Shown here piece by piece: positions 7,756 to 18,868 of a stretch of 64,000 bases of DNA; position 1 is the stretch's first letter, and each line of letters opens with the position of its first letter. The position numbers and the translations under genes were made by a program. The DNA is from Verrucomicrobiota bacterium (GTDB lineage Bacteria > Verrucomicrobiota > Verrucomicrobiia > Opitutales > Opitutaceae): positions 186,001-250,000 of the forward strand of contig VHCJ01000001.1 in the NCBI GenBank assembly GCA_016871755.1, read 5' to 3'. The notes below the pieces were generated by a model. It saw only the letters and a list, made by a program, of their open reading frames with translations. It was not told where the DNA came from and did no database searches.

Positions 7756-8889
7756 ATGCTCATCGAAGACCGCGGCCTGATTTCCGACTCCCGCCTCCGC
7801 CCCGAAGGTCAGCGCGCCTCCGCCTTCGTCGGCCTCGCCCGCACCCGCAACGGCGCCCTGTTCTGCACGTTCCAGAACGGTCCGAAGAAACACGCCCCCA
7901 CCTCCACCGTCCGGATCTGCCGCTCCCGCGACGGCGGCACCACGTGGTCCGAACTTCCGTTCGTCCTTCCCACCTCCTTCGCCGGGATCCCAGGCTCCCT
8001 TGGCTGCGGCGAAATCGTCGAGGTCTCCCCCGGTCGCCTGCTGCTCATCGCGACGTGGATGGACCGAAGCGAGCCCGACCGCCCGCTCTTCGACCCGGTG
8101 TCGTCCGGCATCCTCCACTGCCGCCAACTCGCCGCGTGGTCTGAAAACGAGGGAGAATCCTGGAGCGCCTGGCGCGAGCTGCCCACCCCGGGGCTGGGCG
8201 GCTGCACCGGCACGGGACCGATCCTGCAATGGCCCGACGGCACCCTCGCGTATCCGTTGGAGAGCTACAAGAACTGGGACGACCCGCGGGTCGTGCACCA
8301 CGCCGCCCGGGTCATGGTCTCCCGCGATCGCGGACTCACTTTTTCCGAACCGCTCCTGCTCGCCCAGCATCCGGAACACCGGCTGTACTACTGGGACCAG
8401 CGGCTCTGCACCGGCTCCCGTCCGGGGGAGTGGATCGGTCTGTTCTGGACCCACGATCTCGCGGCCCAGCGGGACCTGCCCGTCCACCGCGCCTCGGGTT
8501 CGTTCAGCGACGCCGGCTGGCACACCGAAACCGTCACCGCGACCTCCCTGCCCGGGCAGATCGCCGCGCCGCTGCTGCTCGCCGACGGACAGTTGCTCGC
8601 CTTCGTCGTCGACCGCGAACACCCGGGCCGCCTGACCCTTTGGCGCTCCCCGGACCGGGGCCAGTCGTGGTCCGACAAGCTCGTGGTCTACGTGCACGAC
8701 GAGCGCGCCAGCCTGAGCCAGGGACGCGAGAACATCGACTTCGGCCAGTACTGGGACGACATGAACAAATGGAGCTTCGGCCACCCCGCGATCCGCGATC
8801 TAGGCGACGGCCGCGTCCTCCTCGCCCATTACGCCGGGCCTCCCAACGAGATGGGCGTGCACTGGATCCGCGTCGACGTCCGGACCTGA
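7756..8889 (+). CDS. Sialidase-like protein with BNR/Asp-box repeats
   Basis: 377 residues from ATG 7756, preceded by AAGGA. Four Asp-box motifs (S-x-D-x-G-x-T/S-W) are visible: SRDGGTTWSE, SENEGESWSAW, SRDRGLTFSE and SPDRGQSWSD. They mark a six-bladed beta-propeller of the GH33/exo-sialidase superfamily. No signal peptide is evident, unlike secreted sialidases, so it may act on internalised glycans or have another substrate. It stands alone; no sialic-acid catabolic genes are adjacent, although a DapA/NanA-type aldolase lies at 21.6 kb. Confidence 0.82.
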   Translation: MLIEDRGLISDSRLRPEGQRASAFVGLARTRNGALFCTFQNGPKKHAPTSTVRICRSRDGGTTWSELPFVLPTSFAGIPGSLGCGEIVEVSPGRLLLIATWMDRSEPDRPLFDPVSSGILHCRQLAAWSENEGESWSAWRELPTPGLGGCTGTGPILQWPDGTLAYPLESYKNWDDPRVVHHAARVMVSRDRGLTFSEPLLLAQHPEHRLYYWDQRLCTGSRPGEWIGLFWTHDLAAQRDLPVHRASGSFSDAGWHTETVTATSLPGQIAAPLLLADGQLLAFVVDREHPGRLTLWRSPDRGQSWSDKLVVYVHDERASLSQGRENIDFGQYWDDMNKWSFGHPAIRDLGDGRVLLAHYAGPPNEMGVHWIRVDVRT

Positions 8890-8894
8890 GTACC

Positions 8895-8933
8895 GCCGGT
8901 CAAACCGGCCCCACGGCGCGACCATGGTCGCGC
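8895..8933 (+). terminator. Two hairpins after the sialidase gene
   Basis: GCCGGT-CAA-ACCGGC (8895-8909) and a perfect 18-bp palindrome GCGCGACC-AT... (8916-8933) follow the sialidase stop within 45 bases. Neither has a T tract, so termination is inferred from position and stability only. Confidence 0.4.
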
Positions 8934-9056
8934 AAACCATTGACCGCAGCTGGGATTCCGGTGAACCCAGCCCTCGATCCGGGGTCTGACCGAGCAAACT
9001 TTCCCTCGCGCCGCCCGGAACGCCGCATCACCTTTACCGCCAACCTTCGTTTTCCC

Positions 9057-10019
9057 ATGCCCAACGGTCCCGCTTGGTCGCAGAAGCTCCGCGATGAAAT
9101 CAGCCTCGCCGTCATCGGCCAGGAGGCAGTCGTCGAGCGCCTGCTCGTCGCGCTCCTCGCCAACGGCCACGTCCTGCTCGAGGGCATGCCCGGGCTCGCC
9201 AAGACGCTGCTCGTCAAATCCCTCGGCTCCGCCTTGGGGGTGCAGTTCGAGCGCATCCAGTTCACGCCGGACCTGCTGCCCAGCGACGTCGTGGGCACGA
9301 TGATCTTCTCGCCGAAGGACGGTACGTTCACCGCCCACCGGGGGCCGATCTTCGCGAACCTGGTGCTCGCCGACGAAATCAACCGCGCGCCCGCCAAGGT
9401 GCAGAGCGCCCTGCTCGAGGGCATGCAGGAGCGGCAGGTCACGATCGGCGGCCAGACCCACCCGCTGCCGTCACCGTTCCTCGTCATGGCGACGCAAAAC
9501 CCAGTCGAGCAGGAGGGCACCTACCCGCTGCCGGAGGCCCAGACGGATCGTTTCCTCTTCAAGCTGCTCGTCGAATACCCGTCCGCCCAGGAGGAGGCGT
9601 TGATGCTGTCCCGCTGGGGCCAGGTCACCCGCGCCCCGTCCGTCAAGGCCGTCTCCAGCGGCCCGGAACTCATCGCCCTGCGCAGCGAGGTCGACGCCGT
9701 CCACCTCGCCCCGGCGATCGAGGGCTACATCCTCTCGCTGGTGCGGGGCACGCGGGCGCTCACCGTGCCCGATGACAAGGACTACCGGATGCTCACGTTC
9801 GGAGCCTCGCCGCGTGCCTCGCTCGCCCTCTACACCGCCAGCCGCGCGCTCGCGTGGCTGCGCGGCGCGGATTTCGTCACGCCGGCCCTCGTGCAGGAAA
9901 TCGCCCCGGACGTCCTCCGCCACCGCATCGCCCTGACCTACGAGGCCGAGGCGGCGGGGCAGACGCCCGACCGCATCATTGGCCAGGTGATCGATACGAC
10001 CGCCATCCCGCCGCTCTGA
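9057..10019 (+). CDS. MoxR-family AAA+ ATPase
   Basis: 320 residues from ATG 9057. Walker A is GMPGLAKT (about 45), Walker B LVLADEINRAPAK, sensor 1 MATQNPVEQEGTYPLPEAQTD and the C-terminal lid carries GASPRASLAL. These are MoxR signatures. MoxR proteins act as chaperones that insert cofactors or assemble complexes together with VWA proteins. It opens a six-gene operon (9.06-17.08 kb) with DUF58, two VWA proteins, a BatC-like and a BatD-BatE protein, the layout linked to oxidative or aerotolerance stress in Bacteroidetes and Leptospira. Confidence 0.95.
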   Translation: MPNGPAWSQKLRDEISLAVIGQEAVVERLLVALLANGHVLLEGMPGLAKTLLVKSLGSALGVQFERIQFTPDLLPSDVVGTMIFSPKDGTFTAHRGPIFANLVLADEINRAPAKVQSALLEGMQERQVTIGGQTHPLPSPFLVMATQNPVEQEGTYPLPEAQTDRFLFKLLVEYPSAQEEALMLSRWGQVTRAPSVKAVSSGPELIALRSEVDAVHLAPAIEGYILSLVRGTRALTVPDDKDYRMLTFGASPRASLALYTASRALAWLRGADFVTPALVQEIAPDVLRHRIALTYEAEAAGQTPDRIIGQVIDTTAIPPL

Positions 10020-10050
10020 GCGGCCGCCGTTCCCGTCCGGTTCCGACCCC

Positions 10051-10962
10051 GTGTCCGCCGCGCCTTCCTCCGCCCTGCCGACGTCGTCGTCCGCGCTCGC
10101 CCTGCTGCGGCAGCTCGAGTGGCGGGTGCGTCATGCGGTCGAGAACGTGCTCAGCGGCGAATACCGCTCCGCGCTCCGCGGCCGGGGCATAGAGTTCGAT
10201 CAAGTTGTCCGCTATGAATTCGGGGACGACGTGCGCGACATCGACTGGAACGTGACGGCGCGGCTCGGCGAACCGTACCGCAAGAAGTTCGTCGAGGAGC
10301 GCGAGGTCACGGTCTTCCTCATCTTCGAGGACACGCCGAGCCTGCAGTTTGGCTCCGGCGAGGTTTCGAAGCGGGAGGCACTGCTCGAACTCGCCGGCCT
10401 GCTCATGGTGCTCGGCGCGCTGAACCGCGACCGCGTCGGCTGCCTCGTCGCCGCGCCCGCCGGCCACACGTTCCGCCCGCCCGTCCGCGGCCGCGGCGCG
10501 ATCCTGCACGCGGCGGCCGACCTCCTCGGGACGCCGCCTCCGGCGCTGGACCGCGCGACCGCGGGGCGTCCGACCATCCCGTGGCGGCTGATTTCGCGGG
10601 CGGCGCCGAAGCATTCGGTGCTGATCTGGCTCGGGGATTTCGCGCCAGCCGAGCCACCGGAGGGCTGGGCCGTGTTCCAGCGCCGCTACCAGACGATCGG
10701 CTTCCGCGTCGATGACCCGTGGGAGCGCGAACTGCCCGCCGACGGCCTGCGCGTCGCCTACGACCCGACCCGCGGGCGGTTGGTGACGCTCGAGGGCTCG
10801 GGCGCCGAACGCGCGGCGCACGCCACGTGGCGCGCCGAGCGGGAGGCCGCGTGGGCCCGCCTGTTCCCCGACCCGCAGAGCCGGCTCGCGGTGTCGACCA
10901 CCGACAACCGCCTCGATGCGCTGGTGCGCTTCTTCCACGCGCGACTCCGCGCCAGCCGCTGA
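10051..10962 (+). CDS. DUF58-domain protein
   Basis: 303 residues from GTG 10051, 31 bases after moxR. The DUF58 hallmark is at residues 45-90: EFDQVVRYEFGDDVRDIDWN followed by TARLGEPYRKKFVEERE. A VWA-like fold follows without a full MIDAS. DUF58 proteins are almost always encoded between MoxR and the Bat VWA proteins and are thought to form part of the same membrane-associated complex. No membrane segments are visible here. Confidence 0.92.
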   Translation: MSAAPSSALPTSSSALALLRQLEWRVRHAVENVLSGEYRSALRGRGIEFDQVVRYEFGDDVRDIDWNVTARLGEPYRKKFVEEREVTVFLIFEDTPSLQFGSGEVSKREALLELAGLLMVLGALNRDRVGCLVAAPAGHTFRPPVRGRGAILHAAADLLGTPPPALDRATAGRPTIPWRLISRAAPKHSVLIWLGDFAPAEPPEGWAVFQRRYQTIGFRVDDPWERELPADGLRVAYDPTRGRLVTLEGSGAERAAHATWRAEREAAWARLFPDPQSRLAVSTTDNRLDALVRFFHARLRASR

Positions 10963-10980
10963 GACGACCGCCCCGCCGCC

Positions 10981-12242
<1,262 letters not shown>

Positions 12243-12246
<4 letters not shown>

Positions 12247-13271
12247 CCTTCGCGGCGCCGCTTTTCCTGCTCACGACGGTGCTCCCGCTCATCCTGCTGG
12301 GCTATGAGTGGGCGCGCCTGCGGCGCGACCGCGGCGCGGCACCCGCCCGGATCCTCGGGGGCTCGGCCGCCCACGGCATCGTACGGCTCTGCCGGACCCC
12401 GCCACCGGCCTCGCCGCGCCGGGTGCTGGTCTGCCTCGGCCTGATCCTCGTCGGCGTCGCCGCCGCCCGGCCGCAATGGGGCCGCATCGAGGAACCGGTC
12501 TTCGACCAGTCGCGCGAAATCCTCATCGCCGTCGACCTCTCCCGCTCGATGCTTGCCCCGGACGTCAAGCCGACGCGCCTCGAGCGCGCCAAGCTGCTGA
12601 TCCAATCGCTGCTCGAGCGGCTCGCCGGCGAGCGGGTCGGGCTGCTGGTCTTCTCCGGCACCGCCTTCCTGCAGAGTCCGCTCAGCTCCGACTACGAGAT
12701 CCTGCGCGAATTCCTGCCGGAACTGCAGCCGAACTTTCTCCCCGCCGGCGGCACGAACTACGAGGCCCTCCTCACCGCCGCGCTCGAGGCGTTCAGCCGC
12801 GACGGCGGCGCCGACCGCTACCTCATCATCCTGAGCGATGGCGAGGCCGCCGACGACGCGTGGCGCCCTCTGGCGGAGCAGCTCAAGTCCCGCGGCATCC
12901 GCGTGCTCGCGCTGGGCATCGGCACGCGTGACGGCGCGATGATCCCCGAGGGCGACGGCAGCCTCGTCAAGGACGACCGCGGCGCCGTGGTGCTCTCCCG
13001 GCTCGAGCCCGCCACGCTGCAATCCCTCGCCGCGACGACCGATGGGCGCTACGCCGACGCTTCCGGCTGGGTCGATCTCGCCGAATTGCTCCGCCAAACC
13101 GTCGAGGCCGGGCGACGGGGCGAGTTCAAGGAGGTGAACCGCGTGCGGCTCGCCGAGCGTTTCCAGTTCTTCCTCGCGCCCGCAGTGCTGCTGCTGCTCA
13201 CCGGTCTCTGGCGCGAATTCCCCGTGCGGCCCACCCCGCGCCCTGTCACCCTCAAGTCCGCGTCGTCGTGA
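12243..13271 (+). CDS. batB: BatB-like VWA membrane protein
   Basis: 342 residues from ATG 12243. The order is N-terminal membrane segment, second segment at about 60-75, VWA domain, and a C-terminal segment (FQFFLAPAVLLLLTGLW). The MIDAS reads DLSRSM instead of DLSGSM, so the metal-binding Asp and Ser residues are kept. LIILSDGEA supplies the last MIDAS Asp. It overlaps batA by ATGA and the next gene by GTGA, so translation is coupled. Confidence 0.9.
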
Positions 13272-14290
13272 AGCCCGTCGTCCTCGTCCCCGCCCTCCTC
13301 CTGCTCGCCGGTGCCGGCGCCTCCGCGCAAACCGCCGCGACGCCCCCGGCGAGCCTCCGCGGCGCGCCGCCCGCCGCCGTCGGTCCGTTCGCGGGTCCGC
13401 CCGCCGGCACCGCGGCCAGGCCCGGTAACGGGTTCCCCGTCGTCGGTCCCGCCGCGTCCGGCTCCGGCGCTGGCACACGCGGAGCCGGCGGGGTCGGAGG
13501 CGCGGGAGGGGCCGGAGGCGATGCCACGAGCGAGGCGCTCGTGCAAACCGTCGCGGACATTTCCGGCAAGGCCGCCCCCGGAGCCCGCGACTTCCGGCGG
13601 CTCACCGAGGCCACGCTCGACTTCGCCCGGCGCAAGGCCATGGGCGGCGAGGGTTTCAGCCCCGGGGTGATCACGTCGGCCCTCGACGCGGTCGACGCCG
13701 GCGAAGCGCTCGACCGGAACGCCGCTGACTGGCCGACGCTGCGCAAGGAACTGGAGGCCTACCTCGACGGTTCACCGGAGCAGCCACCGCCGCCGCCGGA
13801 GCAGCAACAGGACCAGCAAAAGGACCAGAACCAGCAGCCGTCTGATCCGTCGCAGCAGAACGAGCAGCCGGAGCAGCGGCCGCAAAACCAGAATGCGGAG
13901 CCGAAGCCCGGCGAGTCGCCGCCGGAGAACCGTTCGTCGGCGAATGACGCCAATTCGAAGGGGCAGCCGCCGAACGATGCGTCTTCGACTCCGAACGAGC
14001 CACCCCCGAACGCGCAGAACCGCGAATCCGCGTTCGGCAACATGCAACGTCCGCCGTCGCCCCCGCCCACCCCGCCGCCGGATCAGGGCGCAAGCGCGGG
14101 CGACGCCGACCGGCAGCCGGTCGGCGGGCAACCGCCGCGCCCGAGCAGCGCGGAGGGGAAGCCGGAGCTGGCCATGCCGCTGCAAAAACTGGACCAGGTG
14201 AAACAAGCCGACTCTCCCGCCAAGCTCTTCCGCGTGCTGGAGGGAAAGCCGACCGGACCGGCAACCGGACCGAAGGGCCAGACGTGGTGA
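13268..14290 (+). CDS. BatC-like low-complexity secreted protein
   Basis: 340 residues from GTG 13268. A signal peptide (ends about ASAQ) is followed by an Ala/Gly/Pro-rich stretch and a helical segment at about 90-165. A Gln/Asn/Pro/Glu-rich region covers 170-290. The C-terminal tail LDQVKQADSPAKLFRVLEGK resembles the end of BatC proteins (DSPAxLFxxM). BatC usually carries TPRs, and none is clear here, so this is a divergent or TPR-less BatC. The position between batB and batD supports the role. Confidence 0.65.
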   Translation: MKPVVLVPALLLLAGAGASAQTAATPPASLRGAPPAAVGPFAGPPAGTAARPGNGFPVVGPAASGSGAGTRGAGGVGGAGGAGGDATSEALVQTVADISGKAAPGARDFRRLTEATLDFARRKAMGGEGFSPGVITSALDAVDAGEALDRNAADWPTLRKELEAYLDGSPEQPPPPPEQQQDQQKDQNQQPSDPSQQNEQPEQRPQNQNAEPKPGESPPENRSSANDANSKGQPPNDASSTPNEPPPNAQNRESAFGNMQRPPSPPPTPPPDQGASAGDADRQPVGGQPPRPSSAEGKPELAMPLQKLDQVKQADSPAKLFRVLEGKPTGPATGPKGQTW

Positions 14291-17079
14291 CCATGCACGC
14301 CCGCATCCTTCCCCGCCTCCGGAGCGCGGTCCTCGCCGCCGTGCTCGTCGCGCTCGGCTCCCTCACCAGCGTTCTTGCCCAGACGGCGCGCTGGCAACCG
14401 GACCGCGGCGCGCTCGGCCTCGGTCAGGCCTCCGAAATCCAACTCGTCTTCGAGAACTGCTCCCCAAGCGGCACGCCCTCCGTGCCCGGCGTCGCCGGCC
14501 TCACCCTCGAGCTCGCCGGCCAGTCGCAGAGCACCGAGATCATCAACTTCAGCGTCACGCGTCGCGTCCTCCTCACCTTCGTCGCCCGGGCCTCGCAGCG
14601 CGGCACGCTGGAGATCCCGTCCTTCGACGTCACGACCGACAAGGGCCGCGTCCGCGTGCCGGCCGCGAGCTTCACCGTCGGCGACGCCACGCTCGGGAAT
14701 TCCGGGGCGACGCTCGACTCCGTTATCCAAGCCCGGCTCAACCCGCCCGCCGAGCCGGTCTGGGTCGGCGAGGTGTTCCCGCTCACGTACTCGCTGTCCA
14801 TCGTGCGGCGCTTCAGCGCCCAGCTCGCCAGCAATGTCGAGTGGCCCTCCGCGCCGCTCGCCGCCGAGGACTGGTCCAAGCCGGAGATGGGCGAACTCAC
14901 CTCCGGCGGCGAGACCCGCAACGTCGCCACGTACCGCACCCGCGCCCTCGCCCGCACGCCGGGCAACGTCGCCCTCCGCCCCGCCCAGCAATTGGTCAAT
15001 GTCCAGACCGGCACCTCCGCCTTCGGACTGTTTTCGCGACCCACGATGGAGCAGTTCGCCATTACCACCCCGGCGGCGGATCTGACCGTGAAGCCGCTGC
15101 CGAGCCCCGCCCCGGCCAGCTTCACCGGCGCGGTCGGGGACTTCACGCTGACCTCGAAGATCGTGCCGACCAACGCCGCGGTGGGCGAGCCGATCACCTG
15201 GACGCTTGAGCTCGCCGGCACCGGCAATTGGCCGGACCTCGGCGGACTCCCCGCCCGCGACGCCAGCCGCGACTTCCGCGTCGTGCAGCCGCAGGCGAAA
15301 CGCACGACCAAGGAAGGCACGTTGTTCGAGGCGACGCTGACCGAGGACGTGGTCCTGATCCCGACGCAGCCCGGCACCTATCGTCTCGGGCCGGTGCGTT
15401 GGAGCTACTTTGATCCGAAGACGGGAGCCTACCTTGCGCTCACGACCGAGACGGTGACGGTGACGATTGCGCCGACCGTAGCCGCTGGCGCCGCCGGCTC
15501 CGGCGCGGCGGGTGCGTCCATGCGCGAAACCCCGGCGGTTGCCGGCACGACCGGTGGGCCCCGACCCGGCACCGCCCCGCTCCCGCGCGGCCTGCCCCGT
15601 GATCCGATCGCCGGCGAGGCCGCCGCGCCGCGTCCGCTTTCCTGGCTGACCGTCGGCGGACTCGCGGCGGCTTCCCTTGTGTTGCCGCTCGTCGGCTGGC
15701 TGGCCCTCGCGTGGGGCCGGGCCCGGGCGACGGATCCCCGGCAGGCCCGGCGCCTCGCCCGCGCCCAGCTCTTCGCCACCCTGCGGGCCCTGGCGGCCAA
15801 CCCCGCCCCGGACGAGCAGCGCCGCCTGCTCACCGCGTGGCGCGAGCACGCCGCCCGCGCCCTCGGCGTGATCCGCCGCGTGCCCTCGGCCAGCGACCTC
15901 GCCCCGCCGGCCAAGGCCGCCTCGGCGAACGCGCAGGCCGGAGAAGCGGACGCCGAAACGTGGCGCGTCCTCTGGACGGACGCCGAGCGCACCCTCTTCG
16001 GCCCGGAGCGGGCTCACCTGCCCAACGACTGGATTGCCCGCGCGCAGAACGCCGCCGCCGGAGTGCCGCGGGCGCGGTTCCAGCTGCGCTCGCTCCTCCG
16101 GCGCCGGAACCTGCTGCCCTGGCTCAGCCTCCTCGCGCTCAGCGCCGTCACCGCCGCGCTTGCGCCAGACGTGCACGCCGCCGGTGCCGCGGCTGTCTCC
16201 CCGGCAGCCCATGCCACCGCTGCCGCCGGTGCAACCGATGCCGCCTACGCCGCGGGTACCGCGGGGTACTCCAACGCCACGGGTGCCGCTGGTACGGCCC
16301 GATCCGCTGCTGCCGCCCAATCCGTTAGCGCGGCTGGTGCGGCCGCACAGTATCGCGCGGGCCAATTTACCTCGGCCGAGCAGGCGTGGCGCGCGCGGAT
16401 CGCGGCGGAACCCACCGACTGGATCGCCCGCCACAACCTCGCGCTCGCGCTTGGCCAGCAGGATCGCTGGAGCGAGGCCCTCGGCCACGCGACCGCCGCG
16501 TTCGTCCAGAACCCCTCCGATCCCTCGGTCCGCTGGCACCTCGCCCTGTGCAGCGAACGCGCGGGCGTCACGCCGGCGGGCGTCAGCGGCGTGGTCGACG
16601 GCAGCCTCTGGGCGCGGGCAGCCGGCACCCTTTCCCCGGCGGAATGGCAGCGCGTCGGCATCATGGGGGCGTGGACGACCGCCTTGGCGCTCGGCCTCTT
16701 CCTCCTGCACGGCTACCGCCGCGTCCGCTGGCTCCGTCCGGCGGCGGCGGCGCTGAGCGTGCTTGGCCTGCTGGCTGCCGCCGCCGGTGTGGCCGGCGCG
16801 CTCCGCTACGCGGAACTTGGCGCGGCGGAGGCGGTGATCACCTGGCGCCCAACGACGCTTCGCTCGGTGCCGACGGAGGCCGCGACCACCCAAAAGGCCA
16901 CGCCCCTCGCCGCCGGTTCGGTGGCGCGGGTGACAAAGCCCTTCCTCGGCTGGCGCCGCCTCGAATTCACCAACGGCCAAACCGGCTGGGTTCAGGCCTC
17001 CGACCTCATCCCCCTCTGGTCCGCCCCGCCGAAGCCCCCGGCCCCACCCGTCCGCCGCGAAGCGTCCGCTCCGCGCTGA
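14287..17079 (+). CDS. batD: BatD-BatE fusion (oxygen-tolerance protein with TPR and SH3)
   Basis: About 930 residues. GTG 14287 overlaps the previous stop; ATG 14293 is an alternative start. Signal peptide; BatD beta-sandwich repeats to about 450; membrane segment about 451-478; cytoplasmic helical part; membrane segment about 607-627; Ala/Thr/Gly-rich linker about 635-685; one or two TPR units about 686-758 (WIARHNLALALGQQDRWSEAL); two membrane segments about 789-840; and an SH3-like domain about 851-911 (LGWRRLEFTNGQTGWVQASD). TPR plus SH3 is the layout of BatE, normally a separate protein. This is therefore a BatD-BatE fusion that would tie the complex together in one polypeptide. Confidence 0.85.
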   Translation: MTMHARILPRLRSAVLAAVLVALGSLTSVLAQTARWQPDRGALGLGQASEIQLVFENCSPSGTPSVPGVAGLTLELAGQSQSTEIINFSVTRRVLLTFVARASQRGTLEIPSFDVTTDKGRVRVPAASFTVGDATLGNSGATLDSVIQARLNPPAEPVWVGEVFPLTYSLSIVRRFSAQLASNVEWPSAPLAAEDWSKPEMGELTSGGETRNVATYRTRALARTPGNVALRPAQQLVNVQTGTSAFGLFSRPTMEQFAITTPAADLTVKPLPSPAPASFTGAVGDFTLTSKIVPTNAAVGEPITWTLELAGTGNWPDLGGLPARDASRDFRVVQPQAKRTTKEGTLFEATLTEDVVLIPTQPGTYRLGPVRWSYFDPKTGAYLALTTETVTVTIAPTVAAGAAGSGAAGASMRETPAVAGTTGGPRPGTAPLPRGLPRDPIAGEAAAPRPLSWLTVGGLAAASLVLPLVGWLALAWGRARATDPRQARRLARAQLFATLRALAANPAPDEQRRLLTAWREHAARALGVIRRVPSASDLAPPAKAASANAQAGEADAETWRVLWTDAERTLFGPERAHLPNDWIARAQNAAAGVPRARFQLRSLLRRRNLLPWLSLLALSAVTAALAPDVHAAGAAAVSPAAHATAAAGATDAAYAAGTAGYSNATGAAGTARSAAAAQSVSAAGAAAQYRAGQFTSAEQAWRARIAAEPTDWIARHNLALALGQQDRWSEALGHATAAFVQNPSDPSVRWHLALCSERAGVTPAGVSGVVDGSLWARAAGTLSPAEWQRVGIMGAWTTALALGLFLLHGYRRVRWLRPAAAALSVLGLLAAAAGVAGALRYAELGAAEAVITWRPTTLRSVPTEAATTQKATPLAAGSVARVTKPFLGWRRLEFTNGQTGWVQASDLIPLWSAPPKPPAPPVRREASAPR

Positions 17080-17113
17080 AGTCTGCCCGATCGCGCACCG
17101 CAGACCCACCGGT

Positions 17114-17220
17114 GAGGGTCAGGCTTTGCACCTTGCCATCCCTCAGCCGACCTCGCTCACAGAAGCCCCGCGCCGCCGCCGAAGCACCGACCGCACGACA
17201 AAGGACAAAGCCTGACCCTC
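17114..17220. repeat. Hairpin repeat family, copy A (intact)
   Basis: 107-bp element with perfect 15-bp terminal inverted repeats, GAGGGTCAGGCTTTG and its complement, lying just after the Bat operon. The interior contains CTTGCCAT and a conserved GCCGAAGCACCGACC block shared with copies B-D. The form suggests a REP/MITE-type element mobilised in trans, or a transcriptional stop. The rest of 17080-17340 has no gene. Confidence 0.85.
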
Positions 17221-17340
17221 GGGAGCTCCTCACCGCGGGATCGCTCAAGAGCTCCGGATCGGCTCGGCTCCGCCAAGGCCTAGGCCGCCGCTCGGCGCCG
17301 TGCCTTGTCAGCGGGAGTTCGTTCTGTCAGCGCTCTCCGC

Positions 17341-18762
17341 ATGTGGATGCGAATTCTCCGTGCGGGCCTCGGCGCGGCCCTGGCCGCCACGCTCGCTGCG
17401 GCGGAGCCCTACGACGTCGTGCTCGCGGGAGGCCGCGTCATGGATCCCGCCAGCGGTCTGGACGCAACTCGCGACGTGGGCCTGCGCGGCGGCCGGATCG
17501 CGGCGGTGTCCGCCACGCCACTCGCCGGTCGGGTGCGCGTCGAGGTCGGCGGGCTCGTGGTGGCGCCGGGGTTCATCGATCTGCATCAGCACGGGTTTCA
17601 GGCGGGAGACTTTGAGTTCAAGGTGCGGGACGGCGTCACGACGGCGTGCGAGCTGGAAATCGGCGTCTTCCCAGTCGACGCCTGGTACCAGCAGCTGGCC
17701 GGCCGCTCGCCGGTGAACTACGGCGTGGCGGTGAGTCACCCCGGCGCGCGACTGAAGACGTTCCGACCGCAGTTCAACGCGCCGCTCGACCTCCGCCTCG
17801 TGTCGTTCACGGCGGCGCTGGGCAAGGCGGGTGAGCGCGAACTCGCGGAGATGGAGCGACTGCTGCGCGCGGGGCTCGACGAGGGTGGGCTGGGGGTTGG
17901 GTTCGGCATCGTCTACACGCCCGCCGCCGACCGGGCCGAGGTGGAACGCATGTTCCGCGTCGCGGCGGAGCGCGGCGTCCCGGCTTTCGTCCACGTGCGC
18001 AGCAACGGGGTCGGCCCCATCGAGGAATGCCTCGCGGCGGCGGAGCGCGCGGCGTGCGCGCTGCACGTCGTGCACATCGGCAGTTCGGCCTCCCGTGCGA
18101 CTGCGGAAGCGCTCGCGGCGATCGATGCGCGGCGGGCGCGGGGACTGGACGTGACGACCGAGGTGTACCCCTACACGGCGGGCTCGACGCGGCTCGACTC
18201 CGCGGTCTTCGATCCCGGCTGGCAGGAGCGGCTGGGCATCGCGTACGGGGACCTGCTCTGGCCGGCGACGGGTGAGCGGCTGACCGCGGAAAGCTTCGCG
18301 CGCTACCGCACGGCGGGGGGCTGGGTGGTGTCGTTCACGATGAAGGAGAGCGACGTCAGCCGCGCCCTCGTGCACCCGGGCGTCCTCATCGCGAGCGACG
18401 GCATCCCCTTCGAGAACGGCGTCGGTCATCCGCGGGGCGCGGGAACGTTCGCCCGCGTGCTCGGACACTACAGCCGTGAGCGCGGCGAACTGCCGCTGAT
18501 GGAGGCGTTGCGCAAGATGACGCTTCTCCCGGCGGAGCGGCTCGCGCACGTGGCGGCGATGCGGCGCAAGGGGAGGATCGCCGAGGGGATGGACGCCGAC
18601 CTCACGATCTTTGATCCCGCCACCGTGATCGACCGCGCGACCTACACGCAGCTCGCTCCATCGGCCGGCATCGTGCACGTGCTCGTGAACGGCGCGTTCG
18701 TGCTGCGGGACGGCGAACGCGTCGCGGGCGCGATGCCGGGTCAGCCGATCCGCCGGCCGTGA
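17341..18762 (+). CDS. Secreted amidohydrolase, D-aminoacylase-like
   Basis: 473 residues from ATG 17341. A signal peptide ending AAA-EP is followed by the amidohydrolase N-terminal strand (YDVVLAGGRVMDPASGLDA). Then come the metal motif DLHQHGF in place of HxH, FVHVRSNG, a His in LHVVHIG, and the distal Asp in LIASDGIPFENG. The C-terminal composite beta domain closes it. This matches the N-acyl-D-amino-acid deacylase/dihydroorotase-like branch, zinc-dependent. Substrate is unknown. Export suggests a role on acylated amino acids or peptides outside the cytoplasm. Its last 57 bases are duplicated at 19813-19869. Confidence 0.82.
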   Translation: MWMRILRAGLGAALAATLAAAEPYDVVLAGGRVMDPASGLDATRDVGLRGGRIAAVSATPLAGRVRVEVGGLVVAPGFIDLHQHGFQAGDFEFKVRDGVTTACELEIGVFPVDAWYQQLAGRSPVNYGVAVSHPGARLKTFRPQFNAPLDLRLVSFTAALGKAGERELAEMERLLRAGLDEGGLGVGFGIVYTPAADRAEVERMFRVAAERGVPAFVHVRSNGVGPIEECLAAAERAACALHVVHIGSSASRATAEALAAIDARRARGLDVTTEVYPYTAGSTRLDSAVFDPGWQERLGIAYGDLLWPATGERLTAESFARYRTAGGWVVSFTMKESDVSRALVHPGVLIASDGIPFENGVGHPRGAGTFARVLGHYSRERGELPLMEALRKMTLLPAERLAHVAAMRRKGRIAEGMDADLTIFDPATVIDRATYTQLAPSAGIVHVLVNGAFVLRDGERVAGAMPGQPIRRP

Positions 18763-18868
18763 CGCGCGAGCCGTACAGCGTTGCTCAGGCGAATGAGTCG
18801 ACCTTGTAAGCGACCGGCACGCGGGAAGCCACCGGGCGGAGGCAAGCCGCCGGATTGCTTCCGTCTGA

